DNA from: Lingula anatina
Taxonomy: Eukaryota; Brachiopoda; Lingulata; Lingulida; Lingulidae
DNA: 62,000 nucleotides
Assembly (NCBI RefSeq): GCF_001039355.2
Contig: NW_019775773.1
Span: forward strand, 1-62,000
Reading direction: 5' to 3'
This document shows positions 11,801 through 53,718 of this stretch, one piece after another; the stretch's first letter is position 1, and every line of letters begins with the position of its first letter. A program made the translations under genes and the position numbers. Under the pieces are notes generated by a model. It searched no databases. It was not told where the DNA came from and saw only the letters and a program-made list of their open reading frames with translations.

Positions 11801-13768
11801 AGAGATGTGGATAGCGTGGCAACCATGATGAAAGCCTTGCTAGTACCTTTAATGTTTGAACTGGATCCAATGACCCCACCATTAACTTTTAATACAGAGG
11901 TAATGACAGCTTATTGTATAAGTAAAGAGAGGTTTGATATGGAGTAATATTGAGTTTCAAGGGCTGCCAATGTGACAGCAAGATATTAGAAATGTTTTGG
12001 TTATATTTAGGACCCACTTCTGATAGCATCTATATTTCAAGGTCCATGTAGAGTATATAATTAGCCTGATTTGAGTTTCAAAGACTGAATTAATCTTAAT
12101 CTGGCCAAGAAAAACCTCTCATTTCTACTTTTGAGATTAGGAATATGAAAGTAACCGTCCACTGAAGATAGGCTTCTACTTGGAGGATGACTGGTCAGTG
12201 CCAATCCCAGCATGCAACAGAGCTGTTGAATTGGCAGTTGCCGCATTAAAGAGTCAGGGACATGAGGTTACAGACAAAACAGTTCAAAATTATTTTTCAT
12301 AAAAGCATTAGAGTTTGGGTTAGAGAGGCATTATCATTTTTAACTGTAAACTTAAACTTCTTTGTAGAATTAGGCATTTATTCTTAGGTTTGCCATAGAA
12401 ATAATCAATATACGTGTACTCAACATATTCAGTAATTGTTTCTTTCCATGGCAGGTGGTTCCATGCAGTCCAACCAGAGCACAGGAGATGTACTTGGACT
12501 ACTATATGAGATTTTGCATGGCTGATGGCGGTCAGAAACTTCTAAAATCTCTGTAGGAGCCCTTTCAGTTGAATAACTAACATATATAGCTAAATTTGTA
12601 TCTAACCTCTACCAGGTACAGGGTACATGTAATAGATGCATGTCACTCCTCATACAGTATCCAGAAATTGAAGGAATTGGGGGGGGGATTGATTTGCCAT
12701 TTAAAAAACCCTCTCATTTAGACACCCACTTCTCACTGGATCTGCTTGTATTGTTCATTGTGTGACAAACAGTTAAAGACATATAAAATGTCATATCAGA
12801 ATATTTTGTCAGTTTGGTAATTAAATTATATTCAGTCTTAATAATGTTTCTTAATTGGTGACATTGTAAACATATCTGACTATTTCTGTTCAGAGAAGAT
12901 GAACCCATATTTGACCCTACCATTAAAGGCCAAGTTTCAGTGCTAAAGCTACCAAAGATCTTACGTACTACACTGGCAATACTACTGAAACCCATGGCAA
13001 GTGCTTATTACATTTCACTCACTTTATTTATACTAGTGAATTATTTGAAGTTAGTGTTTATCAATTTTGTGAATAGACAATAATGCCACTGTTACTTTGT
13101 GAACTTAACTGTTTAAAACAAGTGCTTTAATTTTTACTATTGTGTAAAATGCTTGTGAACAATCTTGCTATAAAGAGCTTTGCTGCCAACACTCCCCTTA
13201 TTGGTCATTGTTTTACATTTAGTGGTTACATATATCACATCTCATTTTTCAGACGCCACTTCTTAGCAGAATGATTTTATGTCTAAATGGATTCAGGTAT
13301 GGAATGTAAGGAGAGTGATATAGTGTCTGCTTACACATTTTTCTCTTCCATAATGAAAGGTAATATATTTGTTATTGAGGAAAACAGATACATTTGATGA
13401 CATCAGTTATTCATTCCTTCATGATAGATAATAATATATTTATAAAAAAATGTTTATTTTTGCATAGGCATATTAAAAGGGAGGAGTATGTGCTCTTCCC
13501 TTCTTTTTTTTTAATCAAAATGTTATCCTGGCTCATGGAACAAACGCCATTGTGGTGTATATAGAACATACCCATATATACAGGTATATGTGTGTGTGTG
13601 TTTACTGGTATATTAATTACTTTGAACAATGAACACATACTTTTTGAAAATGATATGTTTGTCATTGCAGGTCGATCAAAGACATGAATGAGAAAAAATG
13701 TGACATCCAGGTAAAACAGGCAGTGAATTTTTCTGAAATTTAATCTGGTCCATGAATGATGAAATGCT

Positions 13769-13824
<56 letters not shown>

Positions 13825-14652
13825 CATGCGCAGAGAGAGAGGGAGAAAGAGAGACAGAGTTTTTGTTTTTGACAAAGTATAAATGAAATTGTTAAATATG
13901 GTTGGACATGTTTTCAACATTTTCTGCCTGCCAAAATCCCTCAAAGTGATTTGCATAAAATCTTACATAATGTGATAGTTTTGGGAATAGAACTTCATAT
14001 TTACAATTCTCCAGAGACCTAAATAGTTGTTTGCTTCTTCATCAGATACACATATAGAAGTTCCTAACAATTTTTGCCTTTTAAGGCCAATCATTGACAT
14101 AACCTTAAATTATTTTAACTTGGCTGTAGGAGTGGCAGTTGAAGATTCTGCAGGATTGGGAGAGGCTTGGTCTAGATGCTGTTGTATGCCCAGTTGCTCC
14201 TTGTGTGGCTGTACTGAATGGCTACCCAGCAAAGTGCCTCGGTATGGATGTAAAACCTTGGATAAATAAAACTTATTTGCCCAAGATGCCAACAAATATA
14301 CTACGTACTACTTGTGATTACTAGCATTACATCATATATAGCCACCATACTTTTTTTAATGTCTTGTTAAGTAAATGTAATGATGTTAATCCTTTCATTT
14401 AGGTGCTCTAAGCTACACAGCATATTACAATTTAGCAGACTTTCCAGCTGGTGTGGTGCCAGTGACCACAGTGACAGCAGAGGATGACCAAAATCTCAAG
14501 TCTTACTACAATCATGATGTTCTTTGGATGAAAAACATGAAAATGGTAAATACCATTAGTTGATAGTTCACGTAAAATATATCTAACGTAAAATGTATCT
14601 TTCCATTCAAATTGGCTGATATTTCTTGTGAACTTACACATTTGTCTGAAAT

Positions 14653-14705
<53 letters not shown>

Positions 14706-14951
14706 AATTGTTAACATTTCTTACATCATCATTCACATAATGTTTGTAGTGTTAGTAAATGCCTAATCTGTTTACAAGGCCTGATATCTGTCACTTTTCC
14801 CATGTCATCCAAACTGATGTTTTGGTCTTTGTAGGGTTGTGTTGATGCCATTGGCCTTCCTGTTGGAGTGCAGTGTGTTACAAAGCCTTGGCATGAAGAG
14901 TTGTGCTTGAGAGTTATGAGGGATGTAGAAAATGGACTGAAAAAAGATTAA
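2588..14951 (+). CDS. FAAH: Fatty-acid amide hydrolase (FAAH-like), 18 exons, whole gene
   Basis: This is a membrane-bound serine hydrolase of the amidase-signature family, expected to hydrolyse fatty-acid amides (anandamide, oleamide and similar lipids) on internal membranes. Joined exons give about 587 residues, close to the 579 of mammalian FAAH. Residues 16-33 form a hydrophobic N-terminal segment followed by a basic patch (RRKR). The amidase domain shows GVPVSLK (K152), the TPGGSSGGE signature (S227) and SDIGGSIR (nucleophile S251). The S227-S251 spacing of 24 equals that of mammalian S217-S241. C-terminal blocks [17 protein letters not shown] and GLPVGVQCV match FAAH1 more closely than FAAH2. 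Oddities are a duplicated exon 2, one GC-AG intron (12997-13252) and a phase conflict at the exon 9/10 junction. The downstream neighbour, PDE4, is convergent. Family assignment is near certain; substrate range is inferred from the family. Confidence 0.95.
3001..4760 (+). mobile_element. Non-autonomous Helentron/HINE-like element in FAAH intron 1
   Basis: The left part carries TATTGTACCACCAGC (3001-3015), itself part of a 12-bp-arm hairpin. The inverted copy of that 15-mer is at 4713-4727. Immediately after comes a stem-loop (GAGGCG/CGCCTC, 4732-4747) and then, nine bases later, CTAG followed by T (4757-4760). Asymmetric inverted repeats, a satellite core and a terminal hairpin before CTRR are the known layout of Helitron2/Helentron non-autonomous elements. 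No coding capacity is seen. The exact 5' edge is unclear, and a TA-flanked MITE is the main alternative. Confidence 0.55.
4003..4570 (+). repeat. Four-unit tandem repeat (about 144 bp) inside the element
   Basis: Units begin near 4003, 4147, 4291 and 4439 with CTCCAAAACTGG or a close variant, then AGAGATAGGTC, TAGGAAGTCA and a TGACCT-rich end. The array reappears at about 5437-6004 in the duplicated block. Three units carry a TGACCTTGA-type or related extended half-site and all end in TGACCT-type direct repeats spaced by one base, with one or two substitutions in some copies. Confidence 0.85.
4841..4954 (+). CDS. FAAH: FAAH exon 2, first copy (38 residues)
   Basis: Acceptor cgtag, frame [20 protein letters not shown] and onward to AYQSK, donor gtgtgt, phase 0 at both ends. 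This matches the helix that precedes the amidase core in FAAH. An identical copy lies at 6275-6388. Only one of the two is needed for a normal-length protein. Confidence 0.8.
6275..6388 (+). CDS. FAAH: FAAH exon 2, second identical copy
   Basis: Same 114 bases as 4841-4954, inside the 1,433-bp duplicated block that follows the single N at 5120. Its length divides by three and both edges are phase 0, so including both copies would insert 38 residues without a frameshift. It is more likely to be an assembly duplicate than a true second exon. Confidence 0.6.
7128..7184 (+). CDS. FAAH: FAAH exon 3 (residues 110-128)
   Basis: Acceptor attgtag, frame [19 protein letters not shown], donor gtatgc, phase 0 at both ends. 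Confidence 0.85.
7626..7715 (+). CDS. FAAH: FAAH exon 4, catalytic lysine (residues 129-158)
   Basis: Acceptor tatag, frame includes [16 protein letters not shown], donor gtacat. K152 in PVSLK is the equivalent of the mammalian catalytic Lys142. Confidence 0.92.
7733..7982 (+). mobile_element. Short inverted-repeat element A in FAAH intron 4
   Basis: Begins CAGGGGCAGATCCAGGATT and ends TTAATCTGCCACT, giving terminal inverted repeats around GGCAGAT. The interior has long G and C runs and a TTTGACTAGCT-type segment when read on the minus strand. Same family as 8096-8315. The open frame across it has no gene-like features. Confidence 0.65.
8096..8315 (-). mobile_element. Short inverted-repeat element B, opposite orientation to A
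   Basis: Begins CAGTGGCAGATTTAGG and ends GGATCTGCCCCTG. Read in the plus direction it matches the reverse complement of element A: GATTTCTGA, TTTTGACTAGCT, CAAATGGCA-like and CTCTAAAATACCA segments occur in the same order. The pair is about 113 bp apart, so the intron transcript could fold. Confidence 0.65.
8476..8547 (+). CDS. FAAH: FAAH exon 5 (residues 159-182)
   Basis: Acceptor tgtag, frame [15 protein letters not shown] and onward to EDCVVVK, donor gtacca, phase 0. It matches the GHDST...DCVVVQ block of FAAH. Confidence 0.92.
10234..10295 (+). CDS. FAAH: FAAH exon 6 (residues 183-202)
   Basis: Acceptor ttctag, frame [20 protein letters not shown], donor gtaagt, ends in phase 2. Confidence 0.92.
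10483..10619 (+). CDS. FAAH: FAAH exon 7, amidase signature (residues 203-248)
   Basis: Acceptor ttattag, frame [15 protein letters not shown] then [12 protein letters not shown] and GMGSDI, donor gtaatg, phase 1. S227 in GGSSGG is the bridging serine of the Ser-Ser-Lys triad. Confidence 0.95.
10877..10946 (+). CDS. FAAH: FAAH exon 8, nucleophile (residues 249-272)
   Basis: Acceptor tttcag, frame [19 protein letters not shown], donor gtattc, ends in phase 2. S251 in GGSIR aligns with the mammalian nucleophile Ser241. Confidence 0.95.
11152..11193 (+). CDS. FAAH: FAAH exon 9, 3' edge uncertain
   Basis: Acceptor attttcag; the split codon AG|T is followed by [13 protein letters not shown], which fits the RLSKSGL block of FAAH. 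The best donor (gtatgt at 11194) ends the exon in phase 2, but exon 10 needs phase 1. Other GT sites here (11192 and 11198) give phase 0. Either a one-base assembly error or a non-canonical donor is needed to keep the frame. Confidence 0.65.
11352..11376. other. Assembly gap (25 N) in FAAH intron 9
   Basis: 25 N bases in a G-rich context, (GGT)n before and GGGG after. It lies between exon 9 and exon 10, the one junction of this gene whose phases do not agree. Confidence 0.99.
11775..11899 (+). CDS. FAAH: FAAH exon 10 (about 41 residues)
   Basis: Acceptor cacag, frame [20 protein letters not shown] then [15 protein letters not shown], donor gtaatg, phase 0 at the end. It matches the SLGPMARDVESL block of FAAH. 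Confidence 0.92.
12141..12266 (+). CDS. FAAH: FAAH exon 11 (42 residues)
   Basis: Acceptor gattag, frame [18 protein letters not shown] to ALKSQGHE, donor gttaca. It matches the PLRVGYYETD region. Confidence 0.92.
12455..12552 (+). CDS. FAAH: FAAH exon 12 (32 residues)
   Basis: Acceptor ggcag, frame [17 protein letters not shown] to DGGQKLLKS, donor gtagga, phase 2. Reading on would meet an in-frame TAG one codon later, so the donor is required. Confidence 0.85.
12894..12996 (+). CDS. FAAH: FAAH exon 13, followed by a GC donor
   Basis: Acceptor ttcag, frame [20 protein letters not shown] to LAILLKPM, phase 0. The following intron starts gcaagt, the classic GC-AG donor context; no GT donor keeps the frame here. 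Confidence 0.88.
13253..13296 (+). CDS. FAAH: FAAH exon 14
   Basis: Acceptor tttttcag, frame [14 protein letters not shown], donor gtatgg, ends in phase 2. Confidence 0.85.
13671..13710 (+). CDS. FAAH: FAAH exon 15
   Basis: Acceptor attgcag, frame [13 protein letters not shown], donor gtaaaa, phase 0. Confidence 0.85.
13776..13822. repeat. (CA)n microsatellite
   Basis: About 23 CA units in FAAH intron 15, followed by a GA-rich stretch. Confidence 0.97.
14130..14241 (+). CDS. FAAH: FAAH exon 16
   Basis: Acceptor ctgtag, frame [20 protein letters not shown] to LNGYPAKCL, donor gtatgg, phase 1. It matches the region WKAMNLDVLLTPMLGPA of FAAH. Confidence 0.92.
14403..14545 (+). CDS. FAAH: FAAH exon 17
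   Basis: Acceptor catttag, frame [20 protein letters not shown] then TTVTAEDD, donor gtaaat, phase 0. This block is strongly conserved in FAAH. Confidence 0.95.
14655..14703. repeat. (CA)n microsatellite
   Basis: About 24 CA units in FAAH intron 17. Confidence 0.97.
14835..14951 (+). CDS. FAAH: FAAH exon 18 and stop
   Basis: Acceptor tttgtag, frame [20 protein letters not shown] then [15 protein letters not shown] stop at 14949-14951. Confidence 0.95.
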   Translation, partial: GCVDAIGLPVGVQCVTKPWHEELCLRVMRDVENGLKKD

Positions 14952-15260
14952 TCAGTCAGGTGTTTTCGGTAATATTATAGAAAACATCTGCTGCAGCAAT
15001 CCAAGTGGGAAAAGACCCAGATTATTCATTACGAGTGACCAAACAATGATCATAATCTTTGCTGACAAACATTGAAATTTGAGAGAGAGAGACTGAGAAC
15101 ATGAAATTCATCTGTTGCGATAATTTGAGGCACTTGCAGTTTTACTCTCAAGGGGTGCTTCTAGAATGTAATTGCTTACAGTGGTTTTAAGGATGTTTCT
15201 CTAAAAATTAATTTCAATGTGAAAATTAATTTCCTATGTGAAAGAAAGGTGTCAAAATTG

Positions 15261-15263
<3 letters not shown>

Positions 15264-15327
<64 letters not shown>
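15264..15327. repeat. (AT)n microsatellite
   Basis: About 32 AT units in the 3' flank of FAAH. Confidence 0.97.
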
Positions 15328-15330
<3 letters not shown>

Positions 15331-15669
15331 TATAAGAAATTACCCTTACCAAAAACATGAGTTTTGTAATTTGTTTTGTGGATTCAAACAAGAATCATAA
15401 TACATGCTTTCTGATGATCAAAAGACTAGTACTTATTAAGTAATTTAAGAACTAAAATGGCTACAGATGTAGCTTCTGAAATTTTAAGAGGTTGTTGATA
15501 ACGTGTTTACACTGCCCGCTTGGCTGAGCTTGTGGTGAGTGTCTTCCTATGGAACGAGATGTGGTTTCATCCTCATCCATATCAGTCCTTCACAAATGCT
15601 TCTTGCTAGCTCCTCGCCTGGCACTCATCACTGAGAGATTTAAGCATGGGGAAAGTACCTGGGCTGGCA

Positions 15670-15910
15670 GTGAAAGAGACCATTCCCAGAGACTATCGTA
15701 CTAACTTTGGATCCGAGAGGATTCTCGCGTAATTGCAATTAGCTTGGGTGGCTAGCTTAGATGTCTGTCACACCTGCTGAGGCTGATAGGGGGTAATTAA
15801 TTATCGTTAAGCAGCTTTAGTGGGCATCACAGATGTTAAGCCGCTTGGGGTGAAAGCAATTTAGTGAGGAACCCCTGTTAGATCGATCTAGGGATGGGAA
15901 CCCAGTCAAA
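15670..15910. repeat. Dispersed repeat related to 31220-31424
   Basis: Shares GGCTAGCTTAGATGTCTGTC, GGGGGTAATTAA and a TTAGATCGATCTA segment, in the same order, with the element at 31220-31424. It is more decayed and its ends are less clear. Confidence 0.55.
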
Positions 15911-18544
15911 GATGTTGTGCATATGCTCAATTTCAGTGCCTCATGTGGCAACTCTGGCTGTATCTTCCACAGGATGGTGAGAGCAGCATGGTAACAGCCA
16001 GTCTGAATCAGGGTAAAAAAATGTGACAAGCATATTGTTATAAATGTAAACCACACTGAGATGAAGTTCGTAAGTCCAGAGGTGCACCGCTTTAAAACTT
16101 TTGTTTTGAAAGATATGTTTAAAATACAGTAGGCTTTACTTTTTCAAGTACTTTCATGATATCATAATTTTTGTTCTGTCAAAACAACTCGTGCCTAAAT
16201 AATTTCATATTGTATTTTATTGAAACTTGGACAGACTGGAAAGTGAGACATTCAGTTATTATATATACATCAACAGAGCTATATACAATACTATACAGAA
16301 AATGTACAAGTATAAATAATGAAAACAGAATTTTAACAAGAAGACAATGAAAAACAATTTTCAAAGATGAAATATAGTAATATATATATATCTTTCTATA
16401 TTTGAGACACATGCCCCTTTGAAAACATAAGATGAGGGTATGGAGAATTCCTTTAGATACACATCAAAATATTAACAAAGTTAAGGACACACTGAAGCTT
16501 ATATCTATATGGAAGTATTTGGCCTATTATATGGGCTGCTGATAAATTCTCACATATTGTATATACTGAACTAACATGAATCTGCTCTTTAACATTAATA
16601 ATCTTCATTTGATTCTTTTCTTCATAAATTATCTCCAAACCAACACAGTTTAAAATGCAGCATAAAAGTGCTATATTAAACAAAACAAAACAAAAAACAA
16701 CTATAATAAAAAAAATGCTTAGCTTAAAATAGAGAAGTAATGAACTACATCATGACCTATTGAAGAGTGCTTAATAAGTGGTATTTGCTGGGGTACATAT
16801 GACAGAAAGACTACAGGTTTTATATTAGCACATACATATGCTCATTTTCATACTTGAACATTTGATATGTAAAGTGTTTTTTTTTTTTGTTTTTTTTTGT
16901 TTTTGGAAAAGTTACAATTCCAATTAAACTATCCTATAGTGAGGTTTTGAGATTCATTTACTCAAACCATCTTACAAGACCTTTAATAACCACAATCTGC
17001 CTTGAAAACAATTACTTTTAACAAAAAAAGGGGCATAACTGTTGATTGTCTAAAGCAAGGTGATGGTCAAGGTAACTACCTGTTACAATGGTCACCCTGA
17101 GCTTAATAACCATGGATTAATACAGCATAAGCAGTGATTTTAAGAGACTAGTGAGTACCAAACTAACAATGCTTTAGGTAACGCACATGGTACCTAGACA
17201 GCCAATATTACCAGTGATGATGTATATTAACTTAACTACATTTTTTGCCAACAAACTAAAGGAGTCAATATGTAACAAGGAATGAAAAAAATTAACTGAA
17301 AGAACACCCAGTGTTTCTTCAGAAAAACAGATTGAACTAAACACCCTTACTGGGTGAAAACATCCCATTAAAAACCTCCATTAAAGGAGATATTCGCACA
17401 ACTATTTATATTTACATTAAATAACCCACATTTTATAATTATTTGGAGAACAAAACCCTTACTTTCTTTACCATATAAATAAGAGAGAGCCTAGTCTAAT
17501 ATCTGTCTTTTACAGGAAAAACATTATGTACTTTAGCACACACTGACTGATAAACAGGACTAGCCTATAAATTTGACAATTCAAATGAATAACGATACCT
17601 TCAAAATGTTTAACAAACTAACAAATCCCAAGAAATGTTACAAGGCCCTTATTGGAATTTTTTGGGGAAAAAGAATGTTTTCCATTTTCATGTTTGATAT
17701 TATAATATATTAGGTAAAAATTAGTGATATGCTCTTACAAAAGACCAGAGGGCTAAGATTATGTCAACAACAGAATCATGTAATTGTAGCTTAATGCAAT
17801 CACCTGTCAAAGTACTATCAAGCTGTCCATTAATAATTTTTATTTACATTTATGAAATAATTATGAAATAATTATCCCGGAAAACCTAATTCACTGAGAC
17901 CAATGAAAGGCTTGGAGTTGTGCTGCCATACCTAAAATCCACACAAGGTATTAGGAAACAAGCAAATATTATGCTGACCTTTCTTACCTACTGTCAATAT
18001 ATATATCTGAAGACTTCATCACAATAATATGCCTCTTTAGTAATATCTGTTAATAGTAAAGGACACAGGAGGTAAGGATACAGAGAAAAAAAAGAAGATG
18101 TAATGTACATGAAACAGCCATTTAAATGCTTGAGATTTACCTGTAAATCAGTTCAACTGCTGTGCCACCTGATATTTATAGTATATACTTCTAAGAGGTT
18201 TTGGCACAAAACTATGCAGGGCTTTCTGTTATATATTTTTTGTCTCGAGTCCTTATCTCTGTATATACCATTATATATCAATCATGAGTATACACTTGAC
18301 ACCCAAAGTAGTGATTACTAAATTTTAGTAATTTACAACATCCCCGCATTTCTACCATTGACATTTTCTTCCATATTTTTGCATTCCATCAAGCACACAT
18401 TGCACAGGAGTACCTTGGATACATTCCAAAAATACTTCCGGACAACATGTCTACCTCACTGACTCCTTTTCTTATAGACTTCTATGATGACAAACCTACA
18501 CATGAAGCCACTCCCTTAGCTCTAGTCCTTCAATCATACTGAAC

Positions 18545-51417
<32,873 letters not shown>

Positions 51418-53653
51418 TATATATGATAAAAGTTTATGTCAGTGAATTTTTCTTTCCTTTCTTCTCAATATATATCAACCACCAATTCCAACTTATTAGT
51501 TCACATGAAAACTGTTGGAACACGCTGGCAACATCATCGGAAAGGGCAAGGATGTTTTATACTTCCACCTGGTCTTCTTTGAGGTTTGCTTCAACAGAGT
51601 ATCAACTGATATTCAAGGGCTACTGATAATGACATTCAGCAAGTAGCAACCCCACTCCTAGCAGTTGAGGTGGTTCCTATACAACATGAACATTGAATAA
51701 TAGCACTGGTTTGACTAATAGCTCTTTGCAAAACATCCACAGATGCATACAAGAAAGGTTTCTGTCTCTAATTACAGCTCTAAGGCATGTAAAACATTGC
51801 CTGCCAGACGGATTGTCAGCAAACACATTCATCTAGGATAACACAAAAGAAAAGTGCCGTTTTTCAGCTAAAACGCAACATAAAAAACAGAATAACTGAA
51901 GGGCACGTCTACTACGTCAGAGAAATATTAAGTAAATGAAAATCATCCTTGAATCACGCTCCGGTGTAAATGTCGCAACAAGAGAACATATCATACCAAT
52001 TGGTCTCCCACCGATTGGATTTACGTACTCGAGTGCATAACTTCAGGTATGCCCTTCTAGAAACTGGGTCTGATCAGATTTACCTGTAAACAGGTACAGA
52101 CAAATGTCAGGTGAACACAAACACAGGAACACGTACATATCAAAAAAAAAAAAAAAAGTAATACACTTAGAACTACAAATATTAAATAGTTCTGTAATAT
52201 TCAAAAACACTTCTGTGAAACGCAAGTTACGCAAGTTAAACCAAAATACCCTACTACCAAATTAATAAAATTATAACAATCACTAGCTAAATTAATAAGT
52301 TATTACCTTTGCTGTGTAAGTTGCTAGAATTTTGTGAAAAATCACTTGAAAAGGAGATCTTGTGAATGGACCTAGTAGTGAGAATTAAGTGGCTTATGAA
52401 GGCTATATGTGAAACCAATCCCTACTGCATGATAAAAAAATATAAACACTCCAATCAACCACTTCTTTCTCAGGTGAATTGCCCTACTTTTTAACATGTT
52501 AATGTATGCCCTGATCATGGCAATAAATCACAGGTAAGAACTAAAATGATACCAAGAGCATATAACTAGACAACCCATGGAAATGTACTGTGTGTACAGT
52601 ACCGTATCCCAGTATTTAAAACTTACATCAGATTTAATCAATGAAGAACTGTTAGTCTAAGTGTATTTAAGAAAAGTTTGAGAAGGTAAGAAAATAACAA
52701 TAGCAACATATCTAAAGAATACAAAAATTTATGCTATGACAATTAGACAAACTTAAATGCAAGGGTGCACAATATCAACCTAATCCACAAGAGATGTTAT
52801 ATAACCACATTGGTAACAACAACAACAATTGGTAAATGAGCATAATCTTAAATCAGATTACCACAATCGTCTCCGATTTCTTGGCGAAAACATTTTGTTC
52901 ACTTGCCCTCAGCTCTGCCAGAGAGTGAGCTCAAACTACGTAAATCAGATAAATAAGCTGAACTTCCCCAAACATCAAACTGTATGATCAGTATGCTAAA
53001 ATACAGATTTCAATGTTGACATGCCCTTATTCATTGCCACTTCTCCTGCATGGACTCCTATCTTAAACATACAACATTTATTAACCAGTTCCCTGGCATG
53101 AAATAATGTGGACAAGTCAAATAACATAAAATGTTCAAATATCAGTCTCGTTACATTTACTACTGTCACTTCAGTATATATAGTTGTAATATGTCCTTCT
53201 TTAAGTCATCCCTAAGGGGCTGTTGACAAAAGCATCTTTATTAGTGTAAAAAAATATTTAGTCAGTCTTATTTACTTGCCCCTGGGGGTATATGTAGGTC
53301 AATACAGGTAAACCAGCACATTTTGACAACCAAGGAACTTGGTGTGGATAAATTTGACAAGGGCATAAAGATATATGTGACTTCCATTGCAGCAGCCAGG
53401 ATCATAAAAAATGAACAGAACAGATGACAACATTTGAACTTAATAGCCTGAAGGAAGGGCACTGGCAGGTGGAAACCAACCAGCCTAGTTTTAAGGACAC
53501 TTGCCAGTGTTGGATTATCAAACCCACTATGATTGACTGCTTTCAGTAAAAACTAATTCATAAAAGCTTAATTATACACAAACAATAAAACAAACATCTT
53601 GACTCTGCATTCTCTCTCACAAACACCCATTTCTCTCTGACACACTGCTACAT

Positions 53654-53718
<65 letters not shown>

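Larger units (their letters stand above)
14952..18544. other. Convergent 3' flanks of FAAH and PDE4
   Basis: No coding exon seen. It must hold both 3' UTRs. A minus-strand AATAAA (plus TTTATT at 16216-16221) is one candidate PDE4 poly(A) signal, which would give a 3' UTR of about 2.3 kb; I did not find an obvious AATAAA soon after the FAAH stop. It includes an (AT)n tract (15264-15327) and a dispersed repeat near 15670-15910. Confidence 0.6.

Noticed and set aside
13411-13956. 181-codon minus-strand open frame, the longest in the window
   Set aside because: It is carried by a (CA)n tract (alternating Val-Cys) and overlaps FAAH exon 15 in antisense. Low complexity, not a gene.
14027-14324. 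Two overlapping plus-strand frames and a minus-strand frame around FAAH exon 16
   Set aside because: Shadow frames of exon 16; the true frame is [16 protein letters not shown].
15176-15391. Open frame with alternating Ile-Tyr
   Set aside because: Translation of an (AT)n microsatellite; the same applies to 31748-31963.
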